Shown: positions 8,331-18,343 of the stretch, piece after piece
How positions within the stretch are numbered: position 1 is the first letter of the stretch
Layout of the letters: every line of letters begins with the position of its first letter
Assembly: GCA_965221735.1 (NCBI GenBank)
Contig: OZ244910.1
Span: 2,914,001-2,978,000 of the forward strand
DNA length: 64,000 nucleotides
Direction of reading: 5' to 3'
Source: UBA2991 sp965221735
GTDB taxonomy: Bacteria; Chloroflexota; Dehalococcoidia; Tepidiformales; Tepidiformaceae
Made by a program: the position numbers and the translations under genes
The notes under the pieces: generated by a model
What the model saw: only the letters and a program-made list of their open reading frames with translations
What the model was told of the DNA's origin: nothing
The model's database searches: none

Positions 8331-9233
8331 TTGCCAGTTTCACTGCTCGAACGCGTCGCCCTCGTCACGGGCGCGGGCCGCGGAGTCGGCCGAAGCATCG
8401 CCATGGACCTCGCCCGCCACGGTGCGAAGGTCATCGTGAACGACCTCGGGGGCACCCTCGACGGGGAGGACGAGGACATCTCCGTGGCCGAGTCCGTCGT
8501 CCGGGAGATCGAGGCGGAGGGGGGCACCGCCGTCGCCAACACCGGCGACGTCACCAGCTACGAAGACGCCTACAACATGATCAAGCAGGCGATCGATACG
8601 TGGGGCCGCCTCGACATCGTCGTGTCGAACGCGGGCATCCTGCGTGACCGCGCCCTGCACAACCTCCCCGAGGCCGACTGGCTGAAGGTGCTGGCCGTGC
8701 ACCTGAACGGCGGCTACAACCTGCTGCACCACGCCTGGCCGGTCTTCCGCCAGCAGCACTACGGGCGCGTCATCCTGACGACTTCGAACTCGGGCTTCCT
8801 GGGGAACTTCGGGCAGTCGAACTACGCCGCCGCGAAGGCGGGCCTGATCGGCCTGATGAATGTCGCCAAGATCGAGGGCGACAAGTACAACGTGATGGTG
8901 AACTGCCTGAATCCGGGCGCCGCCACGCGTATGACGACCTCCGTGCGGGAAGTGTCGGATGAGCAGATGGCCGCCATGAGCCCGGACCTCGTGGCCCCGG
9001 CGGTGACGTACATGGCCAGCGACTCGTGCACGACGAGCGGCATGATCATCACCGCGGCGAGCGGCTCCTTCGGGCGGGCCGCGATCGTGCAGAATGAGCG
9101 CGTCGGCATCCCGGACGCGACCGCGGACGACGTGGAAGCGCACTGGGACGAGATTACGACCCTCGACAACTCCGAGGTCTGGTGGTCGGTGCGCGAGACG
9201 CGCGCCGCCTTCGAGGCCAAGAAGCAGGAGTAA
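8331..9233 (+). CDS. SDR resembling the (3R)-hydroxyacyl-CoA dehydrogenase domain of MFE-2
   Basis: A 300-residue SDR. TGAGRGVGRSIAMDLARHGAKVIVNDLGG is typical of the hydroxyacyl-CoA dehydrogenase unit of peroxisomal multifunctional enzyme type 2 and its bacterial relatives. It is followed by SNAGILRDRALHN, a catalytic Ser in TTSNSGFLGNFGQ, YAAAK, and NPGAATRMT. The C-terminal extension VEAHWDEITTLDNSEVWWSVRETRAAFE also fits that family. A role in beta-oxidation of branched or bile-acid-like acyl-CoAs is plausible. The start is TTG at 8331 with an AAGGAG site at 8319-8324, which decides it. A 48-codon membrane ORF follows after 3 bp. Confidence 0.88.
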   Translation: MPVSLLERVALVTGAGRGVGRSIAMDLARHGAKVIVNDLGGTLDGEDEDISVAESVVREIEAEGGTAVANTGDVTSYEDAYNMIKQAIDTWGRLDIVVSNAGILRDRALHNLPEADWLKVLAVHLNGGYNLLHHAWPVFRQQHYGRVILTTSNSGFLGNFGQSNYAAAKAGLIGLMNVAKIEGDKYNVMVNCLNPGAATRMTTSVREVSDEQMAAMSPDLVAPAVTYMASDSCTTSGMIITAASGSFGRAAIVQNERVGIPDATADDVEAHWDEITTLDNSEVWWSVRETRAAFEAKKQE

Positions 9234-9236
9234 CCG

Positions 9237-9383
9237 ATGGAGCTGTGCGGATTTGCCTGCGCGGGCTGGGCCCTGGTTGGCGTTGGCGTCATCCTGGGGG
9301 TGTCGTCGTTCCTGCCGGAACGCTGGGGGCTGCGCCGGGGCCAGGAGCCCTTCCGCCCTCGATCCGGGGCGGAATCTCGCTAG
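9237..9383 (+). CDS. possible small single-span membrane protein
   Basis: A 48-codon frame starts with ATG 3 bp after the preceding SDR stop and ends at TAG 9381-9383. Residues about 5-27 (GFACAGWALVGVGVILGVSSFL) make one hydrophobic helix, followed by a basic tail (PERWGLRRGQEPFRPRSG), giving a type I-like topology with a cytoplasmic C-terminus. No family is recognised. Spacing suggests co-translation with the SDR, but at this length a chance frame cannot be excluded. Confidence 0.4.
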   Translation: MELCGFACAGWALVGVGVILGVSSFLPERWGLRRGQEPFRPRSGAESR

Positions 9384-9432
9384 AATCACGCGCGTCGCCC
9401 GCGGGTGACGCGGGTGACGGAGGTTATTTCCC

Positions 9433-10194
9433 ATGAGACCGTTCATCCTGGTGCACGGACCCCTGATCGGACCGTTTACGTGGGTTCCCGTCGCGGCCGA
9501 GCTGCGAAAGCTGGGCGCGTCCGTGGTCATCCCGGCATTGAACTCTCCGGCCATGCGCGAGGGCAGCTACTGGAAGCACCACTGCGACCTGTTCGCGATA
9601 GAGCTGGCGGACGTCTCGATGGACACGAGCGAGGCGGTGCTGGTGGGACACGAGGGGGCGGGTCCGTTGCTGCCGAAGCTGGGCGAGCAGATCGACGGGC
9701 CGGCGGCCTACGTGCTGGTCGATGCGGACCTGCCGAAGGATGGCGCGAGCCTCTTCGACATGTTCGCGGACGAGGAACACATCGAGGAGTTCCGGCGGGC
9801 GGCGGTCGAGCCAGCCCTGCCGCGGGGCCGGCACACGCCGCACGCCGTACGGGAGGCGATAGCGGAAACAGTGCGCGAATGGCCGCTGGACCTGCTGCGA
9901 GACGCGGTCACCCTGCAGCCCAACAACATGGCCGACGTGAACTCGACGGTGTTCGCGGGGAAGCGCCCGACGCCGATCGAGGTGCTGGAGGAGCCGCTCC
10001 CGGTACCCGCGAGCTGGCCCGACGCGCCCGTCGGCTACCTGCATCTCTCGAAGACGTACGACGCGGCGGCCTCGGCGGCGGGTGCGGAAGGCTGGCCGGT
10101 GCGCGCGCTGAGCACGAGCCACGTGCAGATGCTGCTGGAGCCGGAGTCGTTCGCGCGGGAGCTGGCGGCGTTCGCGGAGGAAGTCGCGGGGTAG
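9433..10194 (+). CDS. alpha/beta-hydrolase fold protein lacking the nucleophile serine
   Basis: A 253-residue protein with the alpha/beta-hydrolase opening FILVHGPLIGPFTWVPVAAELRKLGASVV, the oxyanion HG motif and overall strand order. At the nucleophile elbow the sequence is LVGHEGAGPLLP, so the position normally Ser, Asp or Cys (G-x-S-x-G) is Glu. A late LSTSHVQMLLEPE supplies a His in the usual place. It may be a non-hydrolytic member (binding, lyase or scaffolding) or inactive. The start ATG 9433 has a good GGAGG site 9-13 bp upstream. It is monocistronic by spacing, with a promoter for the next genes right after it. Confidence 0.75.
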   Translation: MRPFILVHGPLIGPFTWVPVAAELRKLGASVVIPALNSPAMREGSYWKHHCDLFAIELADVSMDTSEAVLVGHEGAGPLLPKLGEQIDGPAAYVLVDADLPKDGASLFDMFADEEHIEEFRRAAVEPALPRGRHTPHAVREAIAETVREWPLDLLRDAVTLQPNNMADVNSTVFAGKRPTPIEVLEEPLPVPASWPDAPVGYLHLSKTYDAAASAAGAEGWPVRALSTSHVQMLLEPESFARELAAFAEEVAG

Positions 10195-10205
10195 GGACGG
10201 TTCAC

Positions 10206-10214
10206 TGCTATAGT
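10206..10214 (+). promoter_or_regulatory. candidate extended -10 promoter for the 10246-11041 gene pair
   Basis: TGCTATAGT is an extended -10 element (TGN then TATAGT at 10209-10214). No convincing -35 is visible. It lies 31 bp before the GTG at 10246 in an intergenic gap, with a GAAGG site at about 10231-10235. Confidence 0.4.
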
Positions 10215-10245
10215 AGCCTGAGACAAGAGTAGAAGGCTGCGCGCA

Positions 10246-10641
10246 GTGGTCACCCAGGATCTGGACACACGCCTCCGCACATTGAGTCGCCTCCAACGCA
10301 TCGCCGGGGAGTCGCGAGAGGGAAGCGCGGGGGTAACGGAAGAGGTTGAGGCCCGGGCAACGGCCGTGCTGGAGCGTGTCTGGGGTTCCTCAGCGGCGGA
10401 AGACAGGGTCTTCCGCGAGTCGACGTTCGTGACGATCACGGGCGACGGCGCCGTGCAGTTCGAGTGGGAGTCCAGCACAGTGGCACTCGAGGTGGTGGTA
10501 GAGCCGGAGGGTGGCTTCACCGTGTATGTCCACCGGGAAGGTGACGAGCCGGAGGAGTGGAATCCGGCTGAAGTGGCGGATGCAATAGAAGCAATAGAGC
10601 GAGGATGGAGCGGCACACGAAGGGCCGCCCGTGGAGTTTGA
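10246..10641 (+). CDS. hypothetical protein, first of an overlapping pair
   Basis: A 131-residue soluble acidic protein. Residues 1-50 are helical and charged (LDTRLRTLSRLQRIAGESREGSAGVTEEVEARATAVLERVW). Residues 55-100 form a small beta sheet (STFVTITGDGAVQFEWESSTVALEVVVEPEGGFTVYVHREG), and a helix ends it. The FEWE segment followed by strand-forming repeats resembles uncharacterised proteins paired with a second small gene. The start is GTG 10246 behind an extended -10 promoter. The downstream gene overlaps it by 11 bp. No transmembrane or catalytic motif is seen. A regulatory or antitoxin-like half of a two-gene unit is possible but unproven. Confidence 0.65.
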   Translation: MVTQDLDTRLRTLSRLQRIAGESREGSAGVTEEVEARATAVLERVWGSSAAEDRVFRESTFVTITGDGAVQFEWESSTVALEVVVEPEGGFTVYVHREGDEPEEWNPAEVADAIEAIERGWSGTRRAARGV

Positions 10642-11041
10642 GCGCGACGACTGCTTCCTTCGGGACCTGAACCCCGATCTGCATTTCAAGCGAGTTGAGG
10701 GAGGCTACCGGCTGACGTCGGCCGTGTTCCGCGACCGGAGAATCGGCGGCGGGTTCCACGCCTGTTCCGTCGACTCGGAACGGCTCGCCGGCGACGGGGC
10801 CGTCGCCGGACGCGAGGCTCGCGGACACGGTAGCTGGGGCGTCGGGCGGGTTAGCCTCGGGGCTGTCCGCGACATCGGCGAGGGGGACGTCAGCCACGAC
10901 CCCGAAGGAGGCAACGCCGCTCACTGCACGCTTACGGTTCGAGGGGCAAAGGCACGCAAGCTGGCGCTTGCCTGCGAGGTTACCGTCGAGCCGACGTCCG
11001 AGGGCTGGGTTGCCGAGTTTGCAGGCGGAGGGTATCCGTAG
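10631..11041 (+). CDS. hypothetical protein, second of an overlapping pair
   Basis: A 136-residue protein starting GTG at 10631 inside the preceding gene (11-bp overlap, different frame). Features are FLRDLNPDLHFKR near the start, LTSAVFRDRR, a CSVDSERL segment, then RVSLGAVRDIG, VSHDPEGGNAAHCTLTVRG and KARKLA. This order (R-x-TSA-x-F, SVDxxxL, HDP...NxAH) is one I associate with a widespread family of small uncharacterised bacterial proteins; I cannot name it. The conserved His/Asp positions could be functional. It ends 3 bp before the convergent gene at 11045. Confidence 0.65.
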   Translation: MEFERDDCFLRDLNPDLHFKRVEGGYRLTSAVFRDRRIGGGFHACSVDSERLAGDGAVAGREARGHGSWGVGRVSLGAVRDIGEGDVSHDPEGGNAAHCTLTVRGAKARKLALACEVTVEPTSEGWVAEFAGGGYP

Positions 11042-11044
11042 GAT

Positions 11045-11440
11045 CTACGGCGGCTCGCCGCCGCCCTCCGCCTCGCTTTGGGCCACGAACCGGACGGTTA
11101 CCGGCCGGAGGGGCGCGATGCCGGCCGGAAGCTCCTGGGTCAGGGCGTAGGCGACTGCGGCCATCTCGGCGGCGTCGGTGTCGGCTTCGGGCCAGTGCCA
11201 GGCCCGCACCTGTTCCTCGAAGGAGAGGGAGCGCCAGTTGTCCGGCGGGGGCGGGGGATCCTCGACGGTGAGCTCGATCACGACGTGCGGCGGCTCGGCG
11301 CGCCAGTCGCGGGACGGTTCCCAGAGGAAGTGCCGGTAGGCGACGGGAACGACCGAGCCGAAGCGCTGCGTGAGGAGCCACTCGCCGACGTTCGTGGCGA
11401 ACGCGTCGATCGCGTTAGCATCCCGGTCCGGCAGGACCAT
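11045..11440 (-). CDS. hypothetical protein
   Basis: A 131-residue soluble protein with no recognised family. It opens MVLPDRDANAIDAFATNVGEWLLTQRFGSVVPV, has a Pro-rich loop (TVEDPPPPPDNWRS) and a Trp-rich segment (EEQVRAWHWPEADTD), and ends in an acidic Gly tail. It lies just upstream of, and on the same strand as, the acyl-CoA dehydrogenase stop region, and converges on the overlapping pair. Coding potential is supported by codon pattern and by the lack of a longer competing frame. Confidence 0.55.
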   Translation of the reverse strand: MVLPDRDANAIDAFATNVGEWLLTQRFGSVVPVAYRHFLWEPSRDWRAEPPHVVIELTVEDPPPPPDNWRSLSFEEQVRAWHWPEADTDAAEMAAVAYALTQELPAGIAPLRPVTVRFVAQSEAEGGGEPP

Positions 11441-11467
11441 GCGGTTCCCCCGGGGAACTCGTAGCCC

Positions 11468-12697
11468 CTACGCCCCGAAGTCCCAGGACATGCCGTCGCG
11501 GTACCGGCGGAGGATGTTCTTGGCGATGACGATGCGGTGCACCTCGTCGGGGCCGTCGAGGATGCGGAGGGTGCGGGCGCCGCGGTACATGCCCTCCAGG
11601 GGCGTGTCGGTAGAGACGCCCTTCGCGCCGTAGACCTGGATGGCGCGGTCGACCACGCGCTCGAAGGCGGCGGGGATCGCGATCTTGATGGCGGAGATGT
11701 CCGTTCGCGCGTTCACGCCCGCGTCGATGCGCTCGGCGCAGTGGATCGTCATGAGGCGGGCGGACTGGATGTCGATGTAGGAGTCGGCGATGAAGCCCTG
11801 GATGAACTGCTTGTCCTGCATGGGGCCGCCGTGGACGTTGCGGGTCATGACGCGCTGCATCATGACGTCGAAGGCGCGCCACATCTGCCCGACGGAGTTC
11901 ATGCAGTGGAAGACGCGCCCGGCGCCGAGGCGGTCCTGGGCGGCCTGGTGGCCCGAGCCGGTGCGCCCGAGCTGGTTGGTGACGGGCACGCGCACGTTGT
12001 CGTAATCGATCTCGCAGTGGTCGCCGTCGTGACCCCAGACGGGGACGCTGCGGATGATGTTGAAGCCGGGGGCGTCGGTGGGAACGATGATCTGGGTCAT
12101 CTTGTCGCGCACGCCGCCCTCGCCGTCCTCCTCCTCGGTGCGGCACATGACGATGGCGAAGGCCGCGCGGTGGGCGCCGGAGGTGAACCACTTGCGCCCG
12201 TTGATGACCCACTCGTCGCCGTCGCGGGTGGCGCGGGTCTGGATGGAGTAGGGGTCGGAGCCGGGCTGGTCGGGCTCGGTCATGGAGTAGCAGGAGCGGA
12301 TCTCGCCGCGGATGGAGGGCTCGAGCCACTGCTTCTTCTGCTCCTCGGTGCCGTACTTGATGAGGATGGTCTGGTTGCCCGAGTCGGGGGCGACGACGCC
12401 GAAGAGGGGGTTTGAGAAGGGGCTCCAGGCGAGCACCTCGTTCATGTAGGCGTGCCCCAGGAAGCCGACGCCCATGCCGCCGTACTCGACCGGCAGGTGG
12501 GGCGCCCAGAGGCCCTCGGCCTTGACGCGCTCCTGGATGCGGCCGCGCAGCTCGCCCGACTCGGGAGCGTCGCGCCGGAGGAGGTCCTCGTTGGGGATGA
12601 TCTCCTCGGTGACGACGGCAGAGGTGCGCTGCCGGATCTCGTTGATCTCGGGGCTCAGGGTGGGGTTGTCGGCGACGGCCAGCGTTGTGGCTTCCAT
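11468..12697 (-). CDS. acyl-CoA dehydrogenase (ACAD10/11-like)
   Basis: A 409-residue FAD-dependent acyl-CoA dehydrogenase that forms trans-2-enoyl-CoA. N-terminal helices run to about residue 130. The beta domain carries CYSMTEPDQPGSDP (the FAD/substrate-binding YxMTEP signature) and WVINGRKWFTSGA. The C-terminal helical domain contains RVFHCMNSVGQMWRAFDVM and MYRGARTLRILDGPDEVHRIVIAKNIL, the ending typical of the ACAD10/11 branch that handles long or 4-hydroxy acyl chains. The start is ATG 12697. It is monocistronic on the minus strand, with the thiamine pyrophosphokinase gene 74 bp upstream. Confidence 0.92.
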   Translation of the reverse strand: MEATTLAVADNPTLSPEINEIRQRTSAVVTEEIIPNEDLLRRDAPESGELRGRIQERVKAEGLWAPHLPVEYGGMGVGFLGHAYMNEVLAWSPFSNPLFGVVAPDSGNQTILIKYGTEEQKKQWLEPSIRGEIRSCYSMTEPDQPGSDPYSIQTRATRDGDEWVINGRKWFTSGAHRAAFAIVMCRTEEEDGEGGVRDKMTQIIVPTDAPGFNIIRSVPVWGHDGDHCEIDYDNVRVPVTNQLGRTGSGHQAAQDRLGAGRVFHCMNSVGQMWRAFDVMMQRVMTRNVHGGPMQDKQFIQGFIADSYIDIQSARLMTIHCAERIDAGVNARTDISAIKIAIPAAFERVVDRAIQVYGAKGVSTDTPLEGMYRGARTLRILDGPDEVHRIVIAKNILRRYRDGMSWDFGA

Positions 12698-12771
12698 GGC
12701 AAGTTCCTCGCGGCCCGGGAGGGCGGAAGGGCAGTGTAGCGCGGCCTGCGTCAGCCGCGAGGGGTGGGGGA

Positions 12772-13407
12772 TCAGGCGTGGTGCTCGACCCAGCGCCCCC
12801 GGAAGAGGAGGAGGTCGCCGGAGCGGACGGAGACGCGGGCAGGGGAGGTCGCGATCTCGTTGTGGACGCCGTAGGCGCTGAAGTCGAGGGTCGCGTCCTC
12901 GAGCTCCCAGCGGAGGCCGCTCGTCGTGACGCCCTCGCAGCGTCCGATGCCGACCAGCGACACGACCGTGCCCTCCGGCCCATCGACCTCGGCCTCGCCG
13001 TCGACGAGCTCGGTGGCGAAGTGCTCGTCGACCATGCGCACGCGGGCGTCGCGACCGAAGCGGACGAGGACGCTGAGATTGGCGAGCGCGTGGTCGGCGC
13101 GGCCGCCGCCGGCGCCGATGATGTCGACGGCGTCGCAGCCCTCGTCGAGGCAGAGGGCGACCGCCTTCTCAAGGTCGGTGGCGTTGGGATCGGGGTTGGG
13201 GCGGATGCGGTCGGCGGGGATGGCGTCGCGGGCATCGCCGATGGAGTCGAGGTCGCCGGTGACGATGTCGGGCATCAGGCCGAGGGCGAGGGCGCTGCGG
13301 GCGCCGCCGTCGGCGGCGACGACGAGCGCGGCGCCCTCGCGCAGCTCCTCGAGGAGCGCGGCGGAGGGCGGGTCGCCGTTGGCGATGACGAGGGCGCGCA
13401 TGGTCAC
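12772..13407 (-). CDS. thiN: thiamine pyrophosphokinase
   Basis: A 211-residue enzyme transferring pyrophosphate from ATP to thiamine. The N-terminal catalytic domain shows ALVIANGDPPS, VVAADGGARSALALGLMPDIVTGDLDSI (acidic Mg/ATP site), DPNATDLEKAVALCLDEG and GAGGGRADHALANLSVL, the family GGRxDH motif. The C-terminal beta domain contains VSLVGIGRCEGVTTSGLRWELED and FSAYGVHNE, which bind thiamine. The start is GTG 13407 or ATG 13401. It is divergent from the rimI-like gene at 13457. No other thiamine gene is in the window. Confidence 0.93.
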   Translation of the reverse strand: MTMRALVIANGDPPSAALLEELREGAALVVAADGGARSALALGLMPDIVTGDLDSIGDARDAIPADRIRPNPDPNATDLEKAVALCLDEGCDAVDIIGAGGGRADHALANLSVLVRFGRDARVRMVDEHFATELVDGEAEVDGPEGTVVSLVGIGRCEGVTTSGLRWELEDATLDFSAYGVHNEIATSPARVSVRSGDLLLFRGRWVEHHA

Positions 13408-13456
13408 AGGGAACCCGTCGCGGGGAGTGTTGTCAAAGCGGCGCTACGATCGGGGC

Positions 13457-13936
13457 ATGACCGAACCGTTCGTCCTGCGCCCGCTGCTGGAGGCCGACAT
13501 CGAGGCGGTGGCGGCGATCGAGGAGGCGTCGGACCTGCCGCAACGCTCGATCGAGGCGCGGCGCGCGGACCTCGGCGACGAGCGCACGCGGGGGGTGGTG
13601 CTGGAGGCGGGGGGCGCGGTCGTGGGGGTGGGGAGCCTCTGGCTGGCGCCGGATGAGGCCCACATCACGTCGCTGGCGGTGGCGGGGGAGGCGCGGCGGC
13701 GGGGTCACGGGCGGCGGCTGGTGACGGCGCTCGTCGCGCTGGCGGGGTCGCTGGGGGCGGAGGCGGTCACGCTGGAGGTGCGCGCCTCGAACCGAGCGGC
13801 GCGAGCGCTCTACGCGCGGTACGGGTTCGAGGAGGTGGGGGAGCGGCGTCGCTACTACCCCGACGGCGAGGACGCGGTGATCATGACGCTCGCGCTCGAT
13901 GATGGCGGGCGGGCGGCTAGCGCGGGTCGTGGGTAG
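13457..13936 (+). CDS. rimI: GNAT acetyltransferase, RimI-like
   Basis: A 159-residue GNAT protein. FVLRPLLEADIEAVAAIEEAS opens the fold, ITSLAVAGEARRRGHGRRLVTALV holds the acetyl-CoA Q/RxxGxG/A loop (RRRGHGRRL), and VTLEVRASNRAARALYARYGFEEVGERRRYYPDGEDAVIM is the C-terminal signature of RimI, which acetylates the N-terminal alanine of ribosomal protein S18. The usual tsaB/tsaD neighbours are absent, so the specificity is inferred. The start is ATG 13457. The next gene begins 10 bp after its stop. Confidence 0.82.
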   Translation: MTEPFVLRPLLEADIEAVAAIEEASDLPQRSIEARRADLGDERTRGVVLEAGGAVVGVGSLWLAPDEAHITSLAVAGEARRRGHGRRLVTALVALAGSLGAEAVTLEVRASNRAARALYARYGFEEVGERRRYYPDGEDAVIMTLALDDGGRAASAGRG

Positions 13937-13946
13937 AATCCCGGGC

Positions 13947-14258
13947 ATGCCCGCAAGCGACGCCGATCGGACTCGCATCGAGGCGCAGATCGCGCTCATC
14001 CCGCGCCTGCGCGGCACGGGCCCGAACCCGTTCGAGTACGACCAGTGGGACGCGCGCACGGCCGAGGTGCTGACGGCGGCGTTCGGGGCGGAATCGGACG
14101 AGGTGGCGCGCTACCAGCGCGACGTGGGGGAGGGGGGCCGGGTGGCCGGCGTGCGCGGCAACGCCGCCAACATGACGCTCAACATCCACGGCCAATGGGG
14201 CATCCTGGAGCGCCTGGAGCGGGCGGAGTCGCTGCTGCGGGAGCTGGCGGCGGGGTAG
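13947..14258 (+). CDS. hypothetical protein
   Basis: A 103-residue helical protein (RIEAQIALIPRLRGTGPNPFEYDQWDARTAEVLTAAFG... GQWGILERLERAESLLRELAAG). It is charged, soluble and has no Cys. The pattern of two helices, a Gly loop (GRVAGVRGNAANMTLN) and a terminal amphipathic helix has no family I can name. It is transcribed with the RimI-like gene, 10 bp downstream. Confidence 0.65.
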   Translation: MPASDADRTRIEAQIALIPRLRGTGPNPFEYDQWDARTAEVLTAAFGAESDEVARYQRDVGEGGRVAGVRGNAANMTLNIHGQWGILERLERAESLLRELAAG

Positions 14259-14290
14259 GCACACCCAGGGGTCTTGTTCGCACAACCGCG

Positions 14291-14383
14291 CAACCTTGAA
14301 CAAGGAAGGATCATGTTCAAGGTTGGTAGATAAACTTACCCATGGAGCGGCCGGGGCGCGAACAATGGAAGCAACCTTGAACA
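14291..14383 (+). promoter_or_regulatory. inverted-repeat operator upstream of the Fic gene
   Basis: CAACCTTGAACA at 14291-14302 and its exact reverse complement at 14314-14325 form a 12-bp-arm palindrome with an 11-bp spacer. A third identical copy (14372-14383) lies 58 bp further on, in direct orientation to the first. The region is AT-richer than its surroundings and contains no gene (14259-14433). The arrangement suggests a cooperative repressor site controlling the Fic gene at 14434. The repressor could be the Fic protein's own C-terminal winged helix or an unlinked regulator. Confidence 0.6.
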
Positions 14384-14433
14384 GGGCCTTCCTGTACACA
14401 AGCTTTTATCGTAAACTTGAATATGGATGAGGC

Positions 14434-15705
14434 ATGGCGCGACTTGAGAGGCGGCGTTGGGCGAGCGAGCCCACGGGGTTGACCCGGCGGGACCGCCGCC
14501 CCTGCAGTTATGACGTTTACCTGCCCGACGGGCTGACAGATCGCCAGTTCACGCTCGACGGCGAGGTCGCGGCGGATGTCGCCAAGGCCGAGGCAGCACT
14601 CGTACGGCTCGGCGCCTCTGCCACGGCGCTTACCGATACAGAGGCGCTTGCCCGACTCCTTCTCCGAGCTGAGTCGGTCGCCTCGTCCCGCATCGAAGGG
14701 CTTGAGGTTGGGGGGCGGCGGCTCCTTCGCGCCGATGCCGCCCGTCGCGTCGGGGAGGAAGTCCGCGACGTGACAGCGGCGGAAGTACTCGGCAACATCG
14801 ATGCGATGGTCTGGGGCGTCGAGACCATCGGGGCCGGCGACGAGATCACTGTGGCTGTCGTGCTTGAGGTGCACCGCCGACTTCTGGCTGGCTCCCGTCT
14901 GGACGAGCACGCCGGCCGGATTCGCACCGAACAGAACTGGATAGGCGGCAGCAGCTACAACCCCTGTTCGGCAGCGTTCGTGCCTCCCCCTCCCGAGAGG
15001 GTTGCCGTGCTGCTGGAGGATCTCTCCTCCTTCTGCAGCGACGACTCGCTTCCCCCTCTGGCGCAGGCGGCGATCGCGCACGCACAGTTCGAGACGATCC
15101 ACCCCTTCATCGACGGAAACGGGCGGACGGGGCGAGCCCTCCTACACCTCATCCTGCGGCGGCGGGGCCTCGGTCTGCGTGTCCTGCCTCCCATCTCCCT
15201 TGTCCTCGCTACATGGTCACGGGACTACGTGGCCGGGCTCACGGACACGCGCTACGAAGGCGAGCCGGGCTCACTTCAGGCAACCGAGGGGCTCAACCGC
15301 TGGATTTCGCTGGTGGCGGCGGCCTGCCTGCGCGCGGTGGACGACGCGAGTGGCTTCGAGGAGCGTGTGCAGGCACTCCAGGCTTCCTGGCGTGAGCGAG
15401 TTGCTCCGCTCCGGCGCGACTCGGCGGTCGATCGACTCATCAGGGCGCTGCCAGCTTCCCCGGTGCTCACGACGGGCACCGGAGCGGAACTGATCGGGCG
15501 TTCGTTCCAGGCGACGAGCCAGGCTATCGACCGGCTCGTGACAGCGGGCGTGCTCGAGCAGATCACCGTCGGGCGGCGGAACCGGGCGTTCGAGGCGCCG
15601 GAACTGATCGAGGCGTTCACAGCGCTCGAACGGCAACTTGCCAGTCCCGAGGGCGACACCCTTGTTTCGGAGCCCTCGCGGCGAGTACGCCGGCGGCGGT
15701 CGTGA
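14434..15705 (+). CDS. Fic family protein (class II, with C-terminal winged helix)
   Basis: A 423-residue Fic protein, which transfers AMP or another nucleotide moiety to target hydroxyls. The Fic_N region (about 35-130) carries the inhibitory-helix motif SSRIEG, with S84 and E88 fitting (S/T)xxxE(G/N) placed before the Fic core (class II). The core follows (EVHRRLLAG, GRIRTEQNWIGGSSYNPCSAAFVPPPPE flap) with the catalytic loop HPFIDGNGRTGR starting at His223. Residues about 345-395 (TGTGAELIGRSFQATSQAIDRLVTAGVLEQIT) form a winged helix. All catalytic residues are present, so it is probably active and self-inhibited. It is a lone gene with its own operator-like region and ends just before the gyrA promoter. 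Confidence 0.93.
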   Translation: MARLERRRWASEPTGLTRRDRRPCSYDVYLPDGLTDRQFTLDGEVAADVAKAEAALVRLGASATALTDTEALARLLLRAESVASSRIEGLEVGGRRLLRADAARRVGEEVRDVTAAEVLGNIDAMVWGVETIGAGDEITVAVVLEVHRRLLAGSRLDEHAGRIRTEQNWIGGSSYNPCSAAFVPPPPERVAVLLEDLSSFCSDDSLPPLAQAAIAHAQFETIHPFIDGNGRTGRALLHLILRRRGLGLRVLPPISLVLATWSRDYVAGLTDTRYEGEPGSLQATEGLNRWISLVAAACLRAVDDASGFEERVQALQASWRERVAPLRRDSAVDRLIRALPASPVLTTGTGAELIGRSFQATSQAIDRLVTAGVLEQITVGRRNRAFEAPELIEAFTALERQLASPEGDTLVSEPSRRVRRRRS

Positions 15706-15737
15706 AGCGTCAACTCCCGGCCCGGTCGCCCTGGAAT

Positions 15738-15746
15738 TGGTACAAT
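15738..15746 (+). promoter_or_regulatory. candidate extended -10 promoter of gyrA
   Basis: TGGTACAAT gives an extended -10 (TGN + TACAAT at 15741-15746) 47 bp before the gyrA ATG. No clear -35 is visible. The site is in the only gap between the Fic gene and gyrA. Confidence 0.5.
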
Positions 15747-15793
15747 TGCCTTAGCGGTTTCCCCCACCGCGTTCCCGACCGGAGTTGCCGCGG

Positions 15794-18328
<2,535 letters not shown>

Positions 18329-18343
18329 GGCGGGGGCTCGGCG

